A stretch of DNA of 64,000 nucleotides, from NCBI GenBank assembly GCA_947000775.1, contig CAMQGK010000463.1, positions 5,691,501 through 5,755,500 of the forward strand, in the 5' to 3' direction. Positions 22,745-35,279 of this stretch are shown here, piece after piece (position 1 is the stretch's first letter; each line of letters begins with the position of its first letter). This DNA comes from Pterois miles. Its lineage: Eukaryota; Chordata; Actinopteri; Perciformes; Scorpaenidae. The position numbers and the translations under genes are program-made. The notes under the pieces were generated by a model that saw only the letters and a program-made list of their open reading frames with translations, had not been told where the DNA came from and made no database searches.

Positions 22745-23395
22745 CAGTGTTTTAGCATGTTGAACCCCATTTATTAACAACCAATTAGACTGTTGTCATG
22801 TAGTTAGGGCATTATCAGTCACTATAAGCCCCATAGATGTTGGTCATTATGGGCCTACTACACCCACTAGTAGCTGTTATCCTCTATTCACATGGTCGCT
22901 CACAGAAATGATGTATAAAAGAAGACACCTGTGATCTCTAATGACTGTAGTAAATATGACAGGAGCAGAAGCGGTCAGGTGCTGTAGTTTAGGTCGGGGA
23001 TGATGGATGGGACACAAAACATAGTTTTCACCAGGAGACTGGAGTTTGCATCCCATCATGTGGAACAAAACATGTGTAATTGTCTTTGTGTTTATAGTTA
23101 TTTTAATCCAAAACAGTGTTTTTTGCTAAACTTAACTAAGCATTTTTTTGTTTTTGCCTAAACCTAAAGAAGTTGTAGTTTTATTGCTTAAACCTAAAGA
23201 AGCCTTTTTGTTTGTGTTCAAAACATGACATTTCATTCAGTTTCATGTTGCTTTTAAGTTTCACTTTCATTTTTGCAACATAGTAGGTGGAGCAGGCTCA
23301 TAAGGACTCACATCTATTGTGCTTATAGAGACTGATAACGCCTGTTTAATGGCCGGATAATAGTCATATCAGGTGGTATTAAATTCTATGTATGC
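22745..23395. mobile_element. Foldback (long inverted-repeat) element with family K core
   Basis: The left arm (about 22,790-22,870) and the right arm (about 23,281-23,370) are reverse complements over roughly 60-80 bp. The left reads GGGCATTATCAGTCACTATA then AGCCCCATAGATGTTGGTCA; the complement of the right reads GGCGTTATCAGTCTCTATAA then GCACAATAGATGTGAGTCCT. Both continue to GCCTRCTMCACCYACTA. The core (22,985-23,240) carries GTTTAGGTCGGGGATGATGG, CACCAGGAGACTGGAG and two GCYTAAACCTAAAGAAG units, which belong to family K. There is no transposase coding. It is either a foldback transposon or two opposed copies joined by K sequence. Confidence 0.6.
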
Positions 23396-24804
23396 TGCTA
23401 GCCATTTTCCTCCGTAGTGTATGCCTTGTTAACCTCTGTGTCTTACACCGACTTGTGAAGGTGCTCTGTGACAGGTAAAAATACGCAGCACAGATAAGCA
23501 GCTGGTGTCTCCATGTGTACTGGACGAGACACATGCAGTCTTAACCTTCCCCAGGCTAACGGTGGAAGACTGTAGTACACAGGGAATGGGTAACTAAGTA
23601 CAGAGGATCAAAGTTGAAGCACAAAGATATAAAATTATTATATTTGTTAGCTATTTATTGTTCACATTCTCAAATTTGCCTTCAAATACATTTTTTACGA
23701 GACGGCTTTGAAGCAGGCATTGCTCTAAACCTGTATCCCGTGAAACACATTTCATATATTTGAAACACCATTGATAAATTCCCATGTCAGTAAGATATAT
23801 GGTTTTTCATTTGTGAAATATAAAATGTCAGCACAGCTTTCGTAACTGTCAGGTGAACAGTTCATTCTCCTGGGATTAAGTGGGTTGATGCTATAGGAGG
23901 TGAACTATGCATTAGACTATATGTAGAATCCCATCAAAATAGGATTAATATTGAATTGTGTCACAATCTCCCCTGGTGCTTTATTACTGTAAAATCTCAG
24001 CTGCTGAATATTGCATTAATCTATCAAATTTTTGGTCACGATCAAAGGCTTCATCCATTGTTCATTTATTCATCATTTATTTGTCTGTTTAGCAGTTTTA
24101 GTTGAGTAGTTACTAGTACAATAATTATTTCATTTAAAAGACAACTTGAGAAAATGACGTGTGGATGTATGAAATATTTCATTCACTGTAAGAACTCTGT
24201 AGCAGCCTTCAGCTTATGAGACTAAATTAATTAATTGGCAATCAATGTCCTGTTTCGACAAGTGGTGCCCCAAAACTAATTGTTTCTGATAAATAAAGTT
24301 GCCGGCAATCACTCTACGGATACCTGTGTTTATGAAGTATAATTGTAATCTGTTATTGTTACATAACTGTATGTTGGTATTAATTGTTGTTTTGTTACAG
24401 GTGTCTAGCTTTACAGATGTTAGAAAACTCTTACACAGCTTATTGTCTCCCAGTATGCCGATGGGCTGATAAAACCCCTGAGAGTGTCAAATCCACTGGC
24501 CATTAAATGCTGTCCGGACTGCCTCCATTTTAAACAATGTTAACAGTAAGATCAGTGGTATATGTCCTTTAAAATAAAGCCACTATACGTCTTATGCTGC
24601 TGTGATGTGGTGTCAGTGCTAGATTATAAGAGGTTAGTTTGATTAAGGTGTGCCTTGTTGATCGGCTTGTTAACTTGTGTGATCCTCTAAATCTTAAAAT
24701 GCTGAATGTAAAATCCTCAATTTAGCATTATAATATGAAGTAGAGTATATCAAATGATATTAAACAACTACATTCATTAATCAGAGATTGGTATTGCCTC
24801 TGCT
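23396..24804. other. Unannotated AT-rich DNA
   Basis: Nothing recognised. No frame is long enough to consider. Confidence 0.4.
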
Positions 24805-25060
24805 CGGTTCTCAACATGTTGACGGCCGAGCCTGTGGCTTGCAGCTTACGGTGTTAAAAGAGATAACAGTGGAAACAACGTCAACGGGGCTGACAGAGCT
24901 AATTGTGTTAACCTGGGCGCTTCTGCAATGGAGCCATCAGTCAGGAGGGTGTTATCAGCTGTAACCGCTGTATGAGAGCAGTGCAGAGCGGCAGATGTGA
25001 GCTAGCCACCGGGGTACGCTCACATGCATGAACATGCTCTAAAAGCACGCAAAGCACAGA
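24805..25060 (-). repeat. Family Q repeat, copy 1
   Basis: The reverse complement carries GCGGTTACAGCTGATAACAC, AGCTCTGTCAGCCCCG and GGCTCGGCCGTCAACATGTT. The same steps appear, shortened, on the plus strand at 47,005-47,137. The segment is GC-richer than its surroundings and is followed by an ATGAACATGCTCTAAAAGCA stretch. It is non-coding and of unknown class. Confidence 0.45.
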
Positions 25061-25689
25061 GGAGCTCGAATTACAACACACACAGACGGACAGTGACTTT
25101 GTCCTCTGCTCAGCTAGATATTACTTCTCTATATCTTTACATAGTTTGCTACAATATTAATTGATATTGTATAACAACCTATCAATGTCCCATGAAAAAA
25201 TGGGAAATGCGGTACATGATTCTGTCATGCATGATTCCAGCAGTAAAGAGGACAACCTGTGTGACAGACCCAGGGGTGGTATGTTTATTTAATTACTTAA
25301 GTCATGTGTATTACTGTAAACCAATGTGGAAAATCAAGCGATTCGTGTTAAAATGCATCATATAAAACAGGGCCAAGATTTACAGTCATGAACCCAAATG
25401 TGTCATGTTAATCTCCAAGGGCAATGTGGAGCCATCACTGCACTTTGGGAGATTAATGTTGAGTTTACAGGTGACCTTCGCTGCTGAGCAAGGACACTGC
25501 CCTGTGAGATCGGCCTAATTTTAGAGATATTGCTGATATTCCTCTGTGTAATTCTGCTCATAAATCTATTTTTGAAGCCTATAGCCTACTATTCATGTTC
25601 TAGCCATGTTGCATTGACAGCAACTGCACTAATAGTGACCAACAACGCAGAATAATATTCTGATCTGTGAAATATTAAATGTCACCTAT
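25061..25689. other. Unannotated DNA
   Basis: No gene or repeat recognised. Confidence 0.4.
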
Positions 25690-26130
25690 TATGAAAAATG
25701 CACTTTTTCATATCTCTTCAACATAAAGGCGTGTCCCCAGTGTGTCTACAGACCCCCAGAGTGTCAGAGAAGACCATCCTCGCTCTTTTCCTCCTGCTCC
25801 ATCTGTGAGAAAATGTGCCTAAAAACAAAACAAGATCAGAAACATTGATCAGAAATCTCTCAGATAATGACTTATCAAAGACTTGGTGGAATGGCAGAAC
25901 TGGGTAGAACAACCCATCGGCAGGTGACCCCACCCTCGGAGTCACCGCTAAATCTCTTGCTGTTCGCCATTATTTTTCTCTCTATCATGGACCTGCTAAC
26001 ACAGGACAAATAAAGCATGCCACTAGTTCTGTAGTTGGCTGCAAGAACCAGAAGAAAAAAGTCTTCATGGACTCCCATCATCTGAGGAAGAGGACCCAGT
26101 AGATTCACTTTATTTTTTATGTGTTTTAGG
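25690..26130 (+). pseudogene. Decayed THAP-like zinc-finger module in a repeat, tentative
   Basis: The plus strand around 26,020-26,120 encodes, in pieces, SSVVGCKNQKKK, then after a frame change LHGLPSSEE, then RTQ, a stop and IHFIF. This order (a xxGC start, basic stretch, F/L-H-x-(L/F)-P, then a Trp-position aromatic/basic helix) resembles the N-terminal C2CH THAP domain of P-element-type transposases and THAP proteins. The first cysteine is replaced by serine, one tryptophan position is a stop, and the frame breaks, so it is non-functional. The leader (25,690-25,980, CAGTGTGTCTACAGACCCCC and the TATCATGGACCTGC motif) is in the style of a repeated fish element. No second copy in the window confirms this. 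Confidence 0.35.
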
Positions 26131-28385
26131 TGATTTTTGACTGAAATGTTCTCACAGTAACAGGAAAACACAAGGGTCAGTACACAGCAGGATTCAGCTC
26201 ATTCACTTGTTGCGTGGCTAATGCGACTAGCTTTGATCGTGGGCCCACCGGCTCTGCTCCGGCGTCTATGCAGCTATGTTGAGTGTGTGTAGGTTTACTT
26301 GACAGACTGTCCTGAAGGAGCTTTTGTGAAAAACAGTCAGAGTGTACGAATTTCTGAAAACACTGTTGTGTAGGCTGAGAACCATAGTGAATGACTAGGC
26401 TGGCGAGCAGGAAGACAGAGAGAGATGCAGACAGCTGTTGATGGTGAGGAGAAATGAACGTCTTCTCTGTAACATTACTTCCTGACCTTGTGGAGCGATT
26501 AAAAGACATTACAGAGTGAATACTGGCAGCTTCTTTGTTGTCTTCGGCTAAATAATACGTAAAAGCTTGAGTGGGTCGGTCTCAGTCTGGTAGTCCTGCT
26601 GACGAAAATAGTATTACTTTTAAGTTACTCCCTTTCAATAACTCTCTGTTGGTAATTTCCCAGAAGTACTGCTGTGTGCAATTTGGTCTAATGCACTGTT
26701 GGTTTTGGTCTTTTATGAAATTTGTTGATCATAGCTAAAACATACAGTATATCATTAACCTTACCTTTTAAGTTCATATTTAATATTCATCTTTTTTAAA
26801 ATCCATTTATTTCATTTAATATTCTTACCATAGTATTCAGCTCACTATTAATATTATTTGAGAATGAATATACAAATAAAAAAATATGCATTGTGTTCAG
26901 TGAACCTGTTTGGGGCTAATTAGCAAAAATGTCTCATGCATATGGATATCACAATAATGAAAAACTGGCTCTGCTGACTGCATTAAACCAGCCTACAACA
27001 GAAACTAGTTCATGTGACTGCATGGAAAGAACCCAGCAGTAGTGAGATCAAATCATATGGTGAATTTTTAACAGTACTTTCAAGGCTTATTGTGCGTAGC
27101 ATTGTACAGTGTATGTGTAGGAGTGACATTATCGACTACTTAATCCGTCCTTTAGGTGTACAATATAACAAAGGCTGTTTGGAGGTGTGACCTTCTCAAA
27201 TGGTGGAGGACAGTCCAAGATTTATGTCACAGTTGAGAGCTTCTGTTGGGAGCCCTGACAGACGGATAATCCTGTGGTTTAAACTTGGCAAATATTGATC
27301 CCATGGCCCTCAGTGGCAAGCCTCAAGACCTGAAATTGAGGGAAATGGATTACTCTGCAAAGTCAAAAAAAGAAGACAGATGAGGAAGAGCAAAATATAC
27401 TATCTCAACCATCAAGCTAGATAACACACTGGGAGGAAACATACACATTCATTCTCAGCCATCCCATCTGGAGGTATTGCGTGCTCTTCTTGCAGTAAAG
27501 GATCTTTCTTGTCGGTCTTAGCATTCGTGGTTTAAATGTCGGCTCTCCTCATCCATCAAAGCAAGCGTTCCCCTGCTTCTATTGACATTAACCTCAATAA
27601 CATCGCCACACATAACAAGGCTTTATAGAGAGTGATGCAATGGAAGGGGGTCACTGCTGGAACCTTATTTTTTAGCAGAAAACTACCTCTCCTTGCCCAA
27701 CCTTAAAACAATCTGGACTTTAGATAATCCATCCTGAAGTTATCAAATTTGGCGGAGCATTTTCAGGTCATTTCACCAACCAGCTATTGTAGTGGCCCTC
27801 GAGTGGCCCTGCTGTGTCTCATTTTACTCATCAAAATTAGCCCAAAGCTGGTGGCTGGTTCACACACTTACGTATTTGCTAATAAGATAATAAGAGAAGG
27901 AAAAAAAGTCTTATAGTAGCACTGCTATGCACATGCCTGTCATGTTTCACAACATCTTAAGTTTCGCTGGTACAACTGGAGCTGATAAACGTGTAGCAAA
28001 CCTAGTGATTATTTTATCATGCTCATTGTGGAGTTTTTGACACTATCACAGCTCGATGGGTTCACATGGAAATACAAATGTTAAAACTTTTTGAGATTTT
28101 GAGCACCTCTAGGAGCTCCATGCTGCGCTTACAGTTAAGCTTGACAGATCATTCTCGACACTAGGAAACAGGAGCTGACAAAATAATCTCATTTGTTACA
28201 AAGACATCTTTCTTTGCTGACAATACTCATTCAAGATGAATGGCACCTCAATCTATAGATGAATAAACACTGCTACAGATATAATAAATACTATAAATAC
28301 TGGATAACTGTATGAGTGCACAACACCTCAGTTATGGGCACCGTAAAATGAGAGACTGGCCATCAATCCTTGCCTATTTGTAGCT
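26131..28385. other. Unannotated DNA, about 2.25 kb
   Basis: No recognised gene or repeat. The segment 26,920-27,000 (GGGGCTAATTAGCAAAAATG and CTCATGCATATGGATATCAC) contains a TAATTA homeodomain-type core and an ATGCATAT octamer-like word and is unusually complex. It may be regulatory but this is only compositional. Confidence 0.35.
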
Positions 28386-28430
28386 AAGATAAGGTGAATC
28401 TTTATTAATCCCTGGAGGGAAATTATTGCA
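28386..28430 (-). mobile_element. Isolated SINE/LINE 3' tail, family S type
   Basis: AAGATAAGGTGAATCTTTAT then TAATCCCTGGAGGGAAATTA is the minus-strand form of the tail found at the 3' end of the S SINEs (AATTTCCCC..GGGACTAATAAAG..TATC). No tRNA head is attached, so it is a severely 5'-truncated retroposed copy. Confidence 0.6.
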
Positions 28431-30244
28431 TCAAGTAATTATAATCACTTATAATTGTCTATCAGAAGCAAAATGAGAACTATATCCACCTTATTATCAG
28501 GTGTGTTACTGTAGAAATGATTATGTGTTTAACATCCGGGGATATAACGATGTTCCATACACCTTCCGCCCTTCGGTGCCGTGTCAGCACCCCTCTGTTG
28601 TTAAGAGCCAGACAAGCATGCTTGTGTGCTCATTTTCTGGGGGAATAACCATCATATAGTCTACACTTTGACTGGTGTCTTTTGGATAAAGAGTTTTGTG
28701 AAAAAAGTGGGGAAAAGTAACGCCTTCGCCTGTGTGCAGAAGATCATTAAGCTTAGCAGTGTTCCATACAGCGTGCATAACATGATTTCAATGGCAATTA
28801 ATGAAAATATTAAATGTCAAAACATTCAATTGATGCAATAAACATTTTTAGGGCAATATATGGCACAGGATTATGTGCAATCAGCGTCTGTGTCGACAGA
28901 GTTGCTGCTGCAGTGCCAATCAGTCAGTGCGCACCACTGATGTTAAAAATGCCCATTTGAAAGCATTTATTCAAAAAAGGGAAATATATTTAACAACTTG
29001 TGATACCATCAGAATCATTTCATACAGACTGCAGTACTGCGGGAAGCATAAATTAATGAAATGTAATTTTTACTGCTCTAGTCATCTCCCCTCTCCAGCT
29101 GCAGTTGGGACCAGAGCTTCCCCCACGGGCGCTGTGGACGCACCTCCCAAACTTACTGAAATCTCACAGGAACTAATGGTGGAGGCGTGGTTGGGAATGA
29201 AAGAGGGGGAACTGAGGATGACACGCATATAAATTTTATGCATGATCTCAAAATAATTATTCAGTTATCGGCGGAAAAATGTCATCGTACAGAACATTGT
29301 TAGTGTACAAATTGTTTGTGTACATTAGTTGTCTCTAAAGAGCAGTGGAGAAGAAACGTTGGGTCTTTAAAAGGACTGACAGTACCAGGAGGACATCATG
29401 TATGATTTCATGTCATTGTAGCTTTGGCTTAATGACAGACAGTTACTTTTACTATTTTCTGTACAGTTTAAACTGTAAGGCAGTTTATGTCACGGAGTGC
29501 AGGTGGCATTAGACTAAAAATAGTTAACTATTATACTAATCTGCCTCAGAGCTTTTCAGATTGTTCATCACTTCACCACCTGTGGCAACACAGTCAATAA
29601 CATAGCAAAATATGCTATTGTAAGTTATCTGAGGCCACTTCTTCAGGTTGTCCTCCCATCCCTTCACATTAGAAGGCGGAGGTATGATCACACATTTTAT
29701 TAGATTTCTTTTATATAATTGCTCTAGGAGAGACAATTAGCGAAGCGTTGCCATGGAAAATGATTCAGTGAGACAATGCGCCGAAAGTTCTGCACATAAT
29801 TCATGCAAAGCATAATGAGGGCTACGAATAAGGTGGATACATATTATGACAGGTTCTCTGTTGTGTAATGGACAATACACACACTCATTTGCTCACATGT
29901 AAATGCTTAAACAAACGTGTGATGCTTAGGAGTTACACTTTGTTGTTCTTGATTACAGTACATTGTGTCCAGTGTGGCAGAGTGATGTAATTGTGACAGG
30001 CATCAACCAACTCGACCCTGTTACCGTGTTAGATGTGCATTGAAATACAAAAATAGCTCAGTCATTCCATAACTGTAGCAGGAAAATCAAAACTGATGAT
30101 TGTAATAGCTGGGACTAATTGGTACATGCATCATCCTGAAAAAAAGCGAATCTATGAGTTAAAGACAGGGTTGATTAAGACTTAAAAACATAAAAAAAAA
30201 AAATAAAATAAAATGATATACATATATATGTTGAAATTCTCATT
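28431..30244. other. Unannotated DNA
   Basis: No gene recognised. The 119-codon frame at 28,873-29,232 has cysteine-rich and basic stretches but no domain, splice context or repeat match that I can support. Confidence 0.4.
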
Positions 30245-30584
30245 AAGATAAGATAGTCCTTTATTAGTCCCGCTAGGGGAAATTCAAGTTTTTCACTCAG
30301 TTGTTAACTTATACACACACATGCACAAACAGCACAAACAGGACCGTATACATGTGGACACAACAAATGGAGAGATGTCAGAGTGAGGGGGCTGCTCCTG
30401 ACAAGCGCCCCGAGAAGTTGGGGGTTTGGTGCCTTGCTCAGGGGCACCTCAGCAGTGCCCAAGAGGTAAACTGGCACCTCTCCAGCTACCAGTTCACACT
30501 CAGTTCTTGGTCCATGTCGGGACTTGAACCGGTGACCCTCCGGTTCCCAAGCCAACTCCCTACAGACTGAGCTACTGCCGACCC
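30245..30584 (-). mobile_element. tRNA-derived SINE, family S, copy 3
   Basis: Read on the minus strand the copy runs from a head GGGTCGGCAGTAGCTCAGTC, through the B box GGTTCAAGTCC and the same body as 9,241-9,566, to the tail TTGAATTTCCCCTAGCGGGA, CTAATAAAGGAC and TATCTTATCTT. It has an extra AACTGGTAGCTGGAGAGG segment absent from copy 2, so it represents a subfamily closer to copy 1. The facing frames of 89 and 97 codons are shadows. The flank after the head is A-rich. Confidence 0.9.
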
Positions 30585-30939
30585 ACCTCAACAACAATCA
30601 ATAAATAAAATGCTCTCTCTCAAATAAAATGCAAAAAAAAAAAAAAAAAAAAAGATAAAAATCTGGTATCTGTGGCTGTTGAAGGACCGTAATAAACCCG
30701 TCCAATTATTTCATTTGGCTCAGATGTAACGACTGGATGGCCAACCTACCCACCTGCCTGTCTGCCTGTACGCACTCTGCCCGTGGATAACTGCCAGCTT
30801 GACAGCTGTGAGTACGAACAATAGCCATGTTCCCCATTCACGTTCATTATGATAAGGTTATATTCATAATGATAATAGAGGTTGAGAGGCTTTGGAGGGA
30901 GGCCTGAAGACCCGGCAGTGTTGTCGACTTGGTGACTTG
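30585..30939. other. Spacer between two S SINEs, with poly-A
   Basis: A pure poly-A run of about 21 bases starts near 30,632. The remainder (CCACCTGCCTGTCTGCCTGT and so on) shows no recognised feature. Confidence 0.5.
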
Positions 30940-31190
30940 GGGGCGGCAGTAGCTCAGTCTGTAGGGAGTTGGTTTGGGAAGGGGGGGGTCACGGGTTCAA
31001 GTCCCGAAAAGGAAGAAGAAGAGGGGGAGAAGGGGGAGGGGGGGGGGTGCCAGTTTACCTTTGGGGGGGGGGGGGGGGCCCGGGGGAAAGGCCCAAACCC
31101 CCAAAGTTGGGGGGGGGTGTGAGGGGAGTCACCCCCTTAATATAAAATCAATTAAATTATTGTATGTATATGGTTTTGTTTGTGTATGTG
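30940..31190 (+). mobile_element. Family S SINE, copy 4, with extreme G-run corruption
   Basis: The head is perfect (GGGGCGGCAGTAGCTCAGTC, TGTAGGGAGTTGG) and the B box region GGTTCAAGTCCCG is intact. From 30,981 on the body is peppered with G runs, including 8 at 30,981-30,988 and 16 at 31,063-31,078, at places where copy 2 has mixed bases. TGCCAGTTTACCT and CCCAAACCCCCAA survive as landmarks. The tail is reduced to GAATAAAATAAAAG. The pattern of many different bases replaced by G, limited to one copy, looks more like a base-calling or consensus error than natural decay. Confidence 0.75.
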
Positions 31191-32839
31191 TGTGAATAAA
31201 ATAAAAGAAAAAAAAAATTTAATTTTCTATGGAGGAAATAAAAAATTATTTTTTTTTTTTTTTTTTTTCTTTCTGTCTAGATTTAGGGACTTTTGGAACT
31301 AGTGCTGTAAGCTACTTTCATTGGAAAAGACTTTCCAACACTGGGCTGAATTTTTCATCTGGATCATTTTTAAAAATCTATTGTACAGTTTCTCAACATC
31401 ACCTGCCTTTAAGTAAATACAACTGTTTTGACTTCTATTATCTGATATCTAAATAGGTAAGGTATACCCCATACATACATACATACATACCCGGACACAT
31501 ACAGTGTGCAGGCCAGCCTGCAGAAATGGCTGATCCAGTGAAAAGGTCCAGTGAATGGGCCCTTCTCAAATCTGCTTTACTCATATCAACGCATGTGTGT
31601 GCCCTCTTTGTCCAACTAAACACACAGACTACATGTAAACTTTAAGACATACAATTCACTCTAACATTAACTGTAAGTTTAGATGAAACACTAAAAAAAA
31701 AAAAAATTAGTAAGTAAGTAAGTGCTCTCTCATGCATTATTAAACACAATGTGTAACGTACTAATGTGTGATGTAATGTGTACTAAACACACCTACACAG
31801 TCACACCACAAGGTTTATAACACTATTTAGTCTTGCCAGCACTGCAGAATGACTCCCTTTTAAATCAATTCATAAACTATTTAGAAGAGTTTCAATGTTC
31901 ATGGGGGTTAAATGTTGAATTTTACATTTTTCTTCTACACCACAATTGCGTTAGCTCAATGGGACATTCAAGTGTGTGATTGCAGTTCAGCTCACATGAT
32001 ATTTAAATAATTTAGTATTCTCAAGGATGTTTGCACTTCGCCTGTTACATGTGGATGAAACATCATGTTCAGCATGATGAGAAGCAGTGGAAGTATCTAT
32101 TGTTATCTATAAGCTACATAGCTAGTGCTACATTAGTACCACCATAAATGTTGTGAATTGAAAATCTTCATCCGTCTGTGATAAAAACACAAACAGCAGC
32201 CAAACATACATCATATCCCCTCAAAGGTCGGGATCGGCAGCACAGCACACTTTGAGCAGTTAGGGTTCAGTACCTTGTTGAAGGGCACTTCAGTGTGTTG
32301 ATGGAAACCATATTGCAATACCCTCCAGGGAGTAGTTCACAAGCCACAATACTTTTGGCTGGGTGGGTGTGCTTTGAGCACCAGCTGGATGCAGAGAGGA
32401 GTTGGTTTACTCCTGACATTGCCAGTTGGCTCACCTGTCCATGAATTAGGTTAATTGGCTTGGAGCAAGTTAAAGCTATCTTATTCACTGATAGTGGAAC
32501 AGACTAACAGTGGAAAAGACAGAAAGACATTTTTTGTTGTTTTTTTTTCCTATACTGTAGAAAAATATTTGCTTTGGTCCCTGTAGATTAAAAGCCACTT
32601 TTTTGTTGCAGTACGACAGACTGTATATTATATATTATATATTTTTACATATTCTCTCCATCGCTGGCTTGTGCAGGGAAAAAGGTTGGCTACCGTATAG
32701 TTATAAAGCTAAACATTTTTGACAATTCCAAATTACTCATTCATTCATACCTTAATTTATTCATGCATGTGTTTTCCTACAAATGTCCAGCAACATGTGA
32801 GGCACATGTAGATCTCCATTGGAAGTGTTGGAAAGGTTT
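31191..32839. other. Unannotated DNA with microsatellites
   Basis: It contains a T run near 31,248-31,269, a (CATA)n run near 31,473-31,491, an A run near 31,692-31,705 followed by (GTAA)n, and a TATAT palindrome near 32,625-32,643. No gene or interspersed repeat was recognised. Confidence 0.5.
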
Positions 32840-33135
32840 AGGCAACAAAATTACTTAGTTTGGTTTAAAAAAAGACTAGTTTGGATTAAAATAACACTGG
32901 AAATGGCTTAACTTAAGTACTGACGTCATGTGCCAAAGATTAAAATAACTATAGAAATGACGTAAATTAAATATGGAAGTTATGTGACAAATAAATCAAT
33001 CTTGACTTCTGGGTATAAACACTGGTCTCCTGGGCGAGTCTGGTGTTTTTTTTTTTTTTTGACCCACCCGTCCACCCTGAACTCCTTCCTACGTTGTGTT
33101 TGTCGCTCTTTATACTTCCTGGTTCACAGTCACAT
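32840..33135 (-). repeat. Family K repeat, reverse copy
   Basis: Steps GGCAACAAAATTACTTAGTT, AAATGGCTTAACTTAAGTAC, CACTGGTCTCCTGGGCGAGT and GACCCACCCGTCCACCC are the reverse complement of the family K order at 39.47-39.74 kb (GGATGGGTCCAACAAA, CATCCAGGAGACCGCC). Within it GTGACAAA/GTGCCAAAGATTAAAATAAC occurs twice, an internal duplication of about 65 bp (around 32,886 and 32,938). A T14 run interrupts it at about 33,047-33,060. Confidence 0.5.
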
Positions 33136-34677
33136 GGATTACATACAACTTGATTTTGTGGAATATATACAAATTACCGTGCATTACTTTTCACGGGTAT
33201 TGCTAAGAACTGTGTATGACAACAGCCTGACGTAGGAAATGAATCCTGGTCTTCAGTGTCAGAGTCATAACTATAACTAACAGTCCACCAATCCATTATT
33301 ACATTTCATTACAAGGGTGTTTATTGGGGCCAGTGCAGAAAACAACCTTCAAATGAGGAACTGAATTCATCCATTTTCATAAGACTGTAAGAACGTCATA
33401 CTATCCAGTCTCCCTGGTCAGGATCGTAAGGGACAGCCACTGATTGATCAGCAGGGAAAACTCCATGATGGATCCTCAGTACATTACAGAGTATAACTAA
33501 TAACTGTAGATAAGTAGAGAACGATTCAGAGCCCCAGTCACTCCTACTGTCTGGGCAACTTAAACTCTCTAATGCTCCTGGTGTGCAGACAGTGGAAGGA
33601 AATCAAAGCACCTCAAGGAACTCATGCAAGGAAACAAGGAAACTCCACGTATTTTAGAAAAGAGGTCTGAGCCTGTTCATTCTTCTCATAGGTAATTTGA
33701 TGGTTATAGGCAGAACGTTTTAACAGCCTTGGGTGCACTTATCAGATGCAATCAGATAGTGGAAAGCTTTTCACAGAAGCCATTTGTCAATCAGCTATCA
33801 CCTCTGTTGTTAGGAAATTGAGTTTCATTCTCAAGTTGCTTGTGAAATACTGTATTACCCACAACCTTTATTGAGTCCTCACCTTTCAGAGTGACAGCTG
33901 ATGAGAAGCTGTTAGAAATGTTACAAAGTTGTGCAAGAGTGCATGAATACAAACCACAATTCTAACCCCCCCGTCTAGACCGCAAGAGTAACAGATGCGT
34001 TATTCAGTGCAGATCTCACGCAACACATACACTCTCATTTGGATCTATGCAGCTGTCTGTACCGGCGGCATGCAGGCTCACATCTCAGCTGCATCTCACA
34101 GGCATAACCGGGATGTGAAGTGTTTTTTGCTTTAAGTCTATTTTCTACAACGTGAGGCTGGTGCTCAATGAATAGGCATGGAATAAATATATTTATCTAC
34201 TTTTTGCAACCTAGGTGGAGCAGAGTTTGCTGCTCTTTGGCTCTGTCCACAGACTGGCTTGTAATCCCATAGACTCTCCCTTCACTTTGCCCAGCAGCTG
34301 GGAAGTAAGACACTGGAACTGGTTTTGAGGAGTATACAGTACAATACAGTAACATATAGTTACATCCACTGTATGCCCTGAGTGCAGCCACCATCTCTCT
34401 CTCTCTTAACAACGCACACGCACTAAGAAATTCCCCACTGAGTCGAGATCATATGCATCAGTGTTGATGGGAAAATAGATGTGAAACACTACCGGATCAA
34501 CGTTTGCAGCTTAGCGAGGCATGCAAATCTGGACAAGCACAATGCCTAATCCCCAGTGGAAACAAGATTCCTACCTGAAGCAGTTGTTGATCACCTGTGG
34601 CCCCTGAGCTGTTATGCTTTATTCACATTATACATTGCGGAGAAACAAATTTACTTGTATTGGTTTGTGCAGCTAAC
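33136..34677. other. Unannotated DNA
   Basis: No gene or repeat recognised. Confidence 0.4.
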
Positions 34678-35279
34678 TTAAAGGACCAGTACGTAACAAT
34701 TAGGGGGATCTATTGACAGAAATGGAATATAATATTAATACTCTAAGTAAGGTTTCTTTAGTGTATAACCACTTGATAACAAGAATTGTTGTGTTATCAT
34801 TACCATAAAATGAGCCGTTATGTCTACACAGGGAGCGGGTGCTCTTCACAGAGTCTGCCATGTTGCACCGCCATGTTTCTACAGTAAACTTAACTTTTCC
34901 TGCTTGGGCCTGCATCAATAGGGTTATTCACTCCTGTCACGGTTGCTCTTTCTCTCTTGCTTCGCCACTTACTTCTCACAGACAAACACACTCTACGCCA
35001 GGGGTGGGCAATTATTTTTCCTGGGGGGCGACATGAGAAACCCAGATTGTTGCCAGGGGCCAAGTAAATACCGTCAGACGTAACCTCTATTTTATCACTA
35101 TAGTAAACATACTGGGCATTTATTTTTCAGCATTTATTATACTGAAAATCACTCCAAACAGCATATTGTTAAGAAAATTGCATTAAATGCAGGAATCTTT
35201 GAATCATACAGGATTCTTACTATTTTGAGTAGGAATGTTTCCATTAACTAAACTTAACATTTAACTTAACATTAACACC

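Noticed and set aside
22733..22760. TTAAAGGACCATACCAGTGT as a family M terminus
   Set aside because: The first 11 bases match, but the following sequence is unlike any family M copy; it is the flank of the foldback element.
28873..29232. 119-codon cysteine-rich frame
   Set aside because: Composition and lack of domains or splice sites do not support a gene.
31063..31078. G16 run as a genuine G-quadruplex regulatory site
   Set aside because: The surrounding SINE copy shows general replacement by G, making an artefact more likely.
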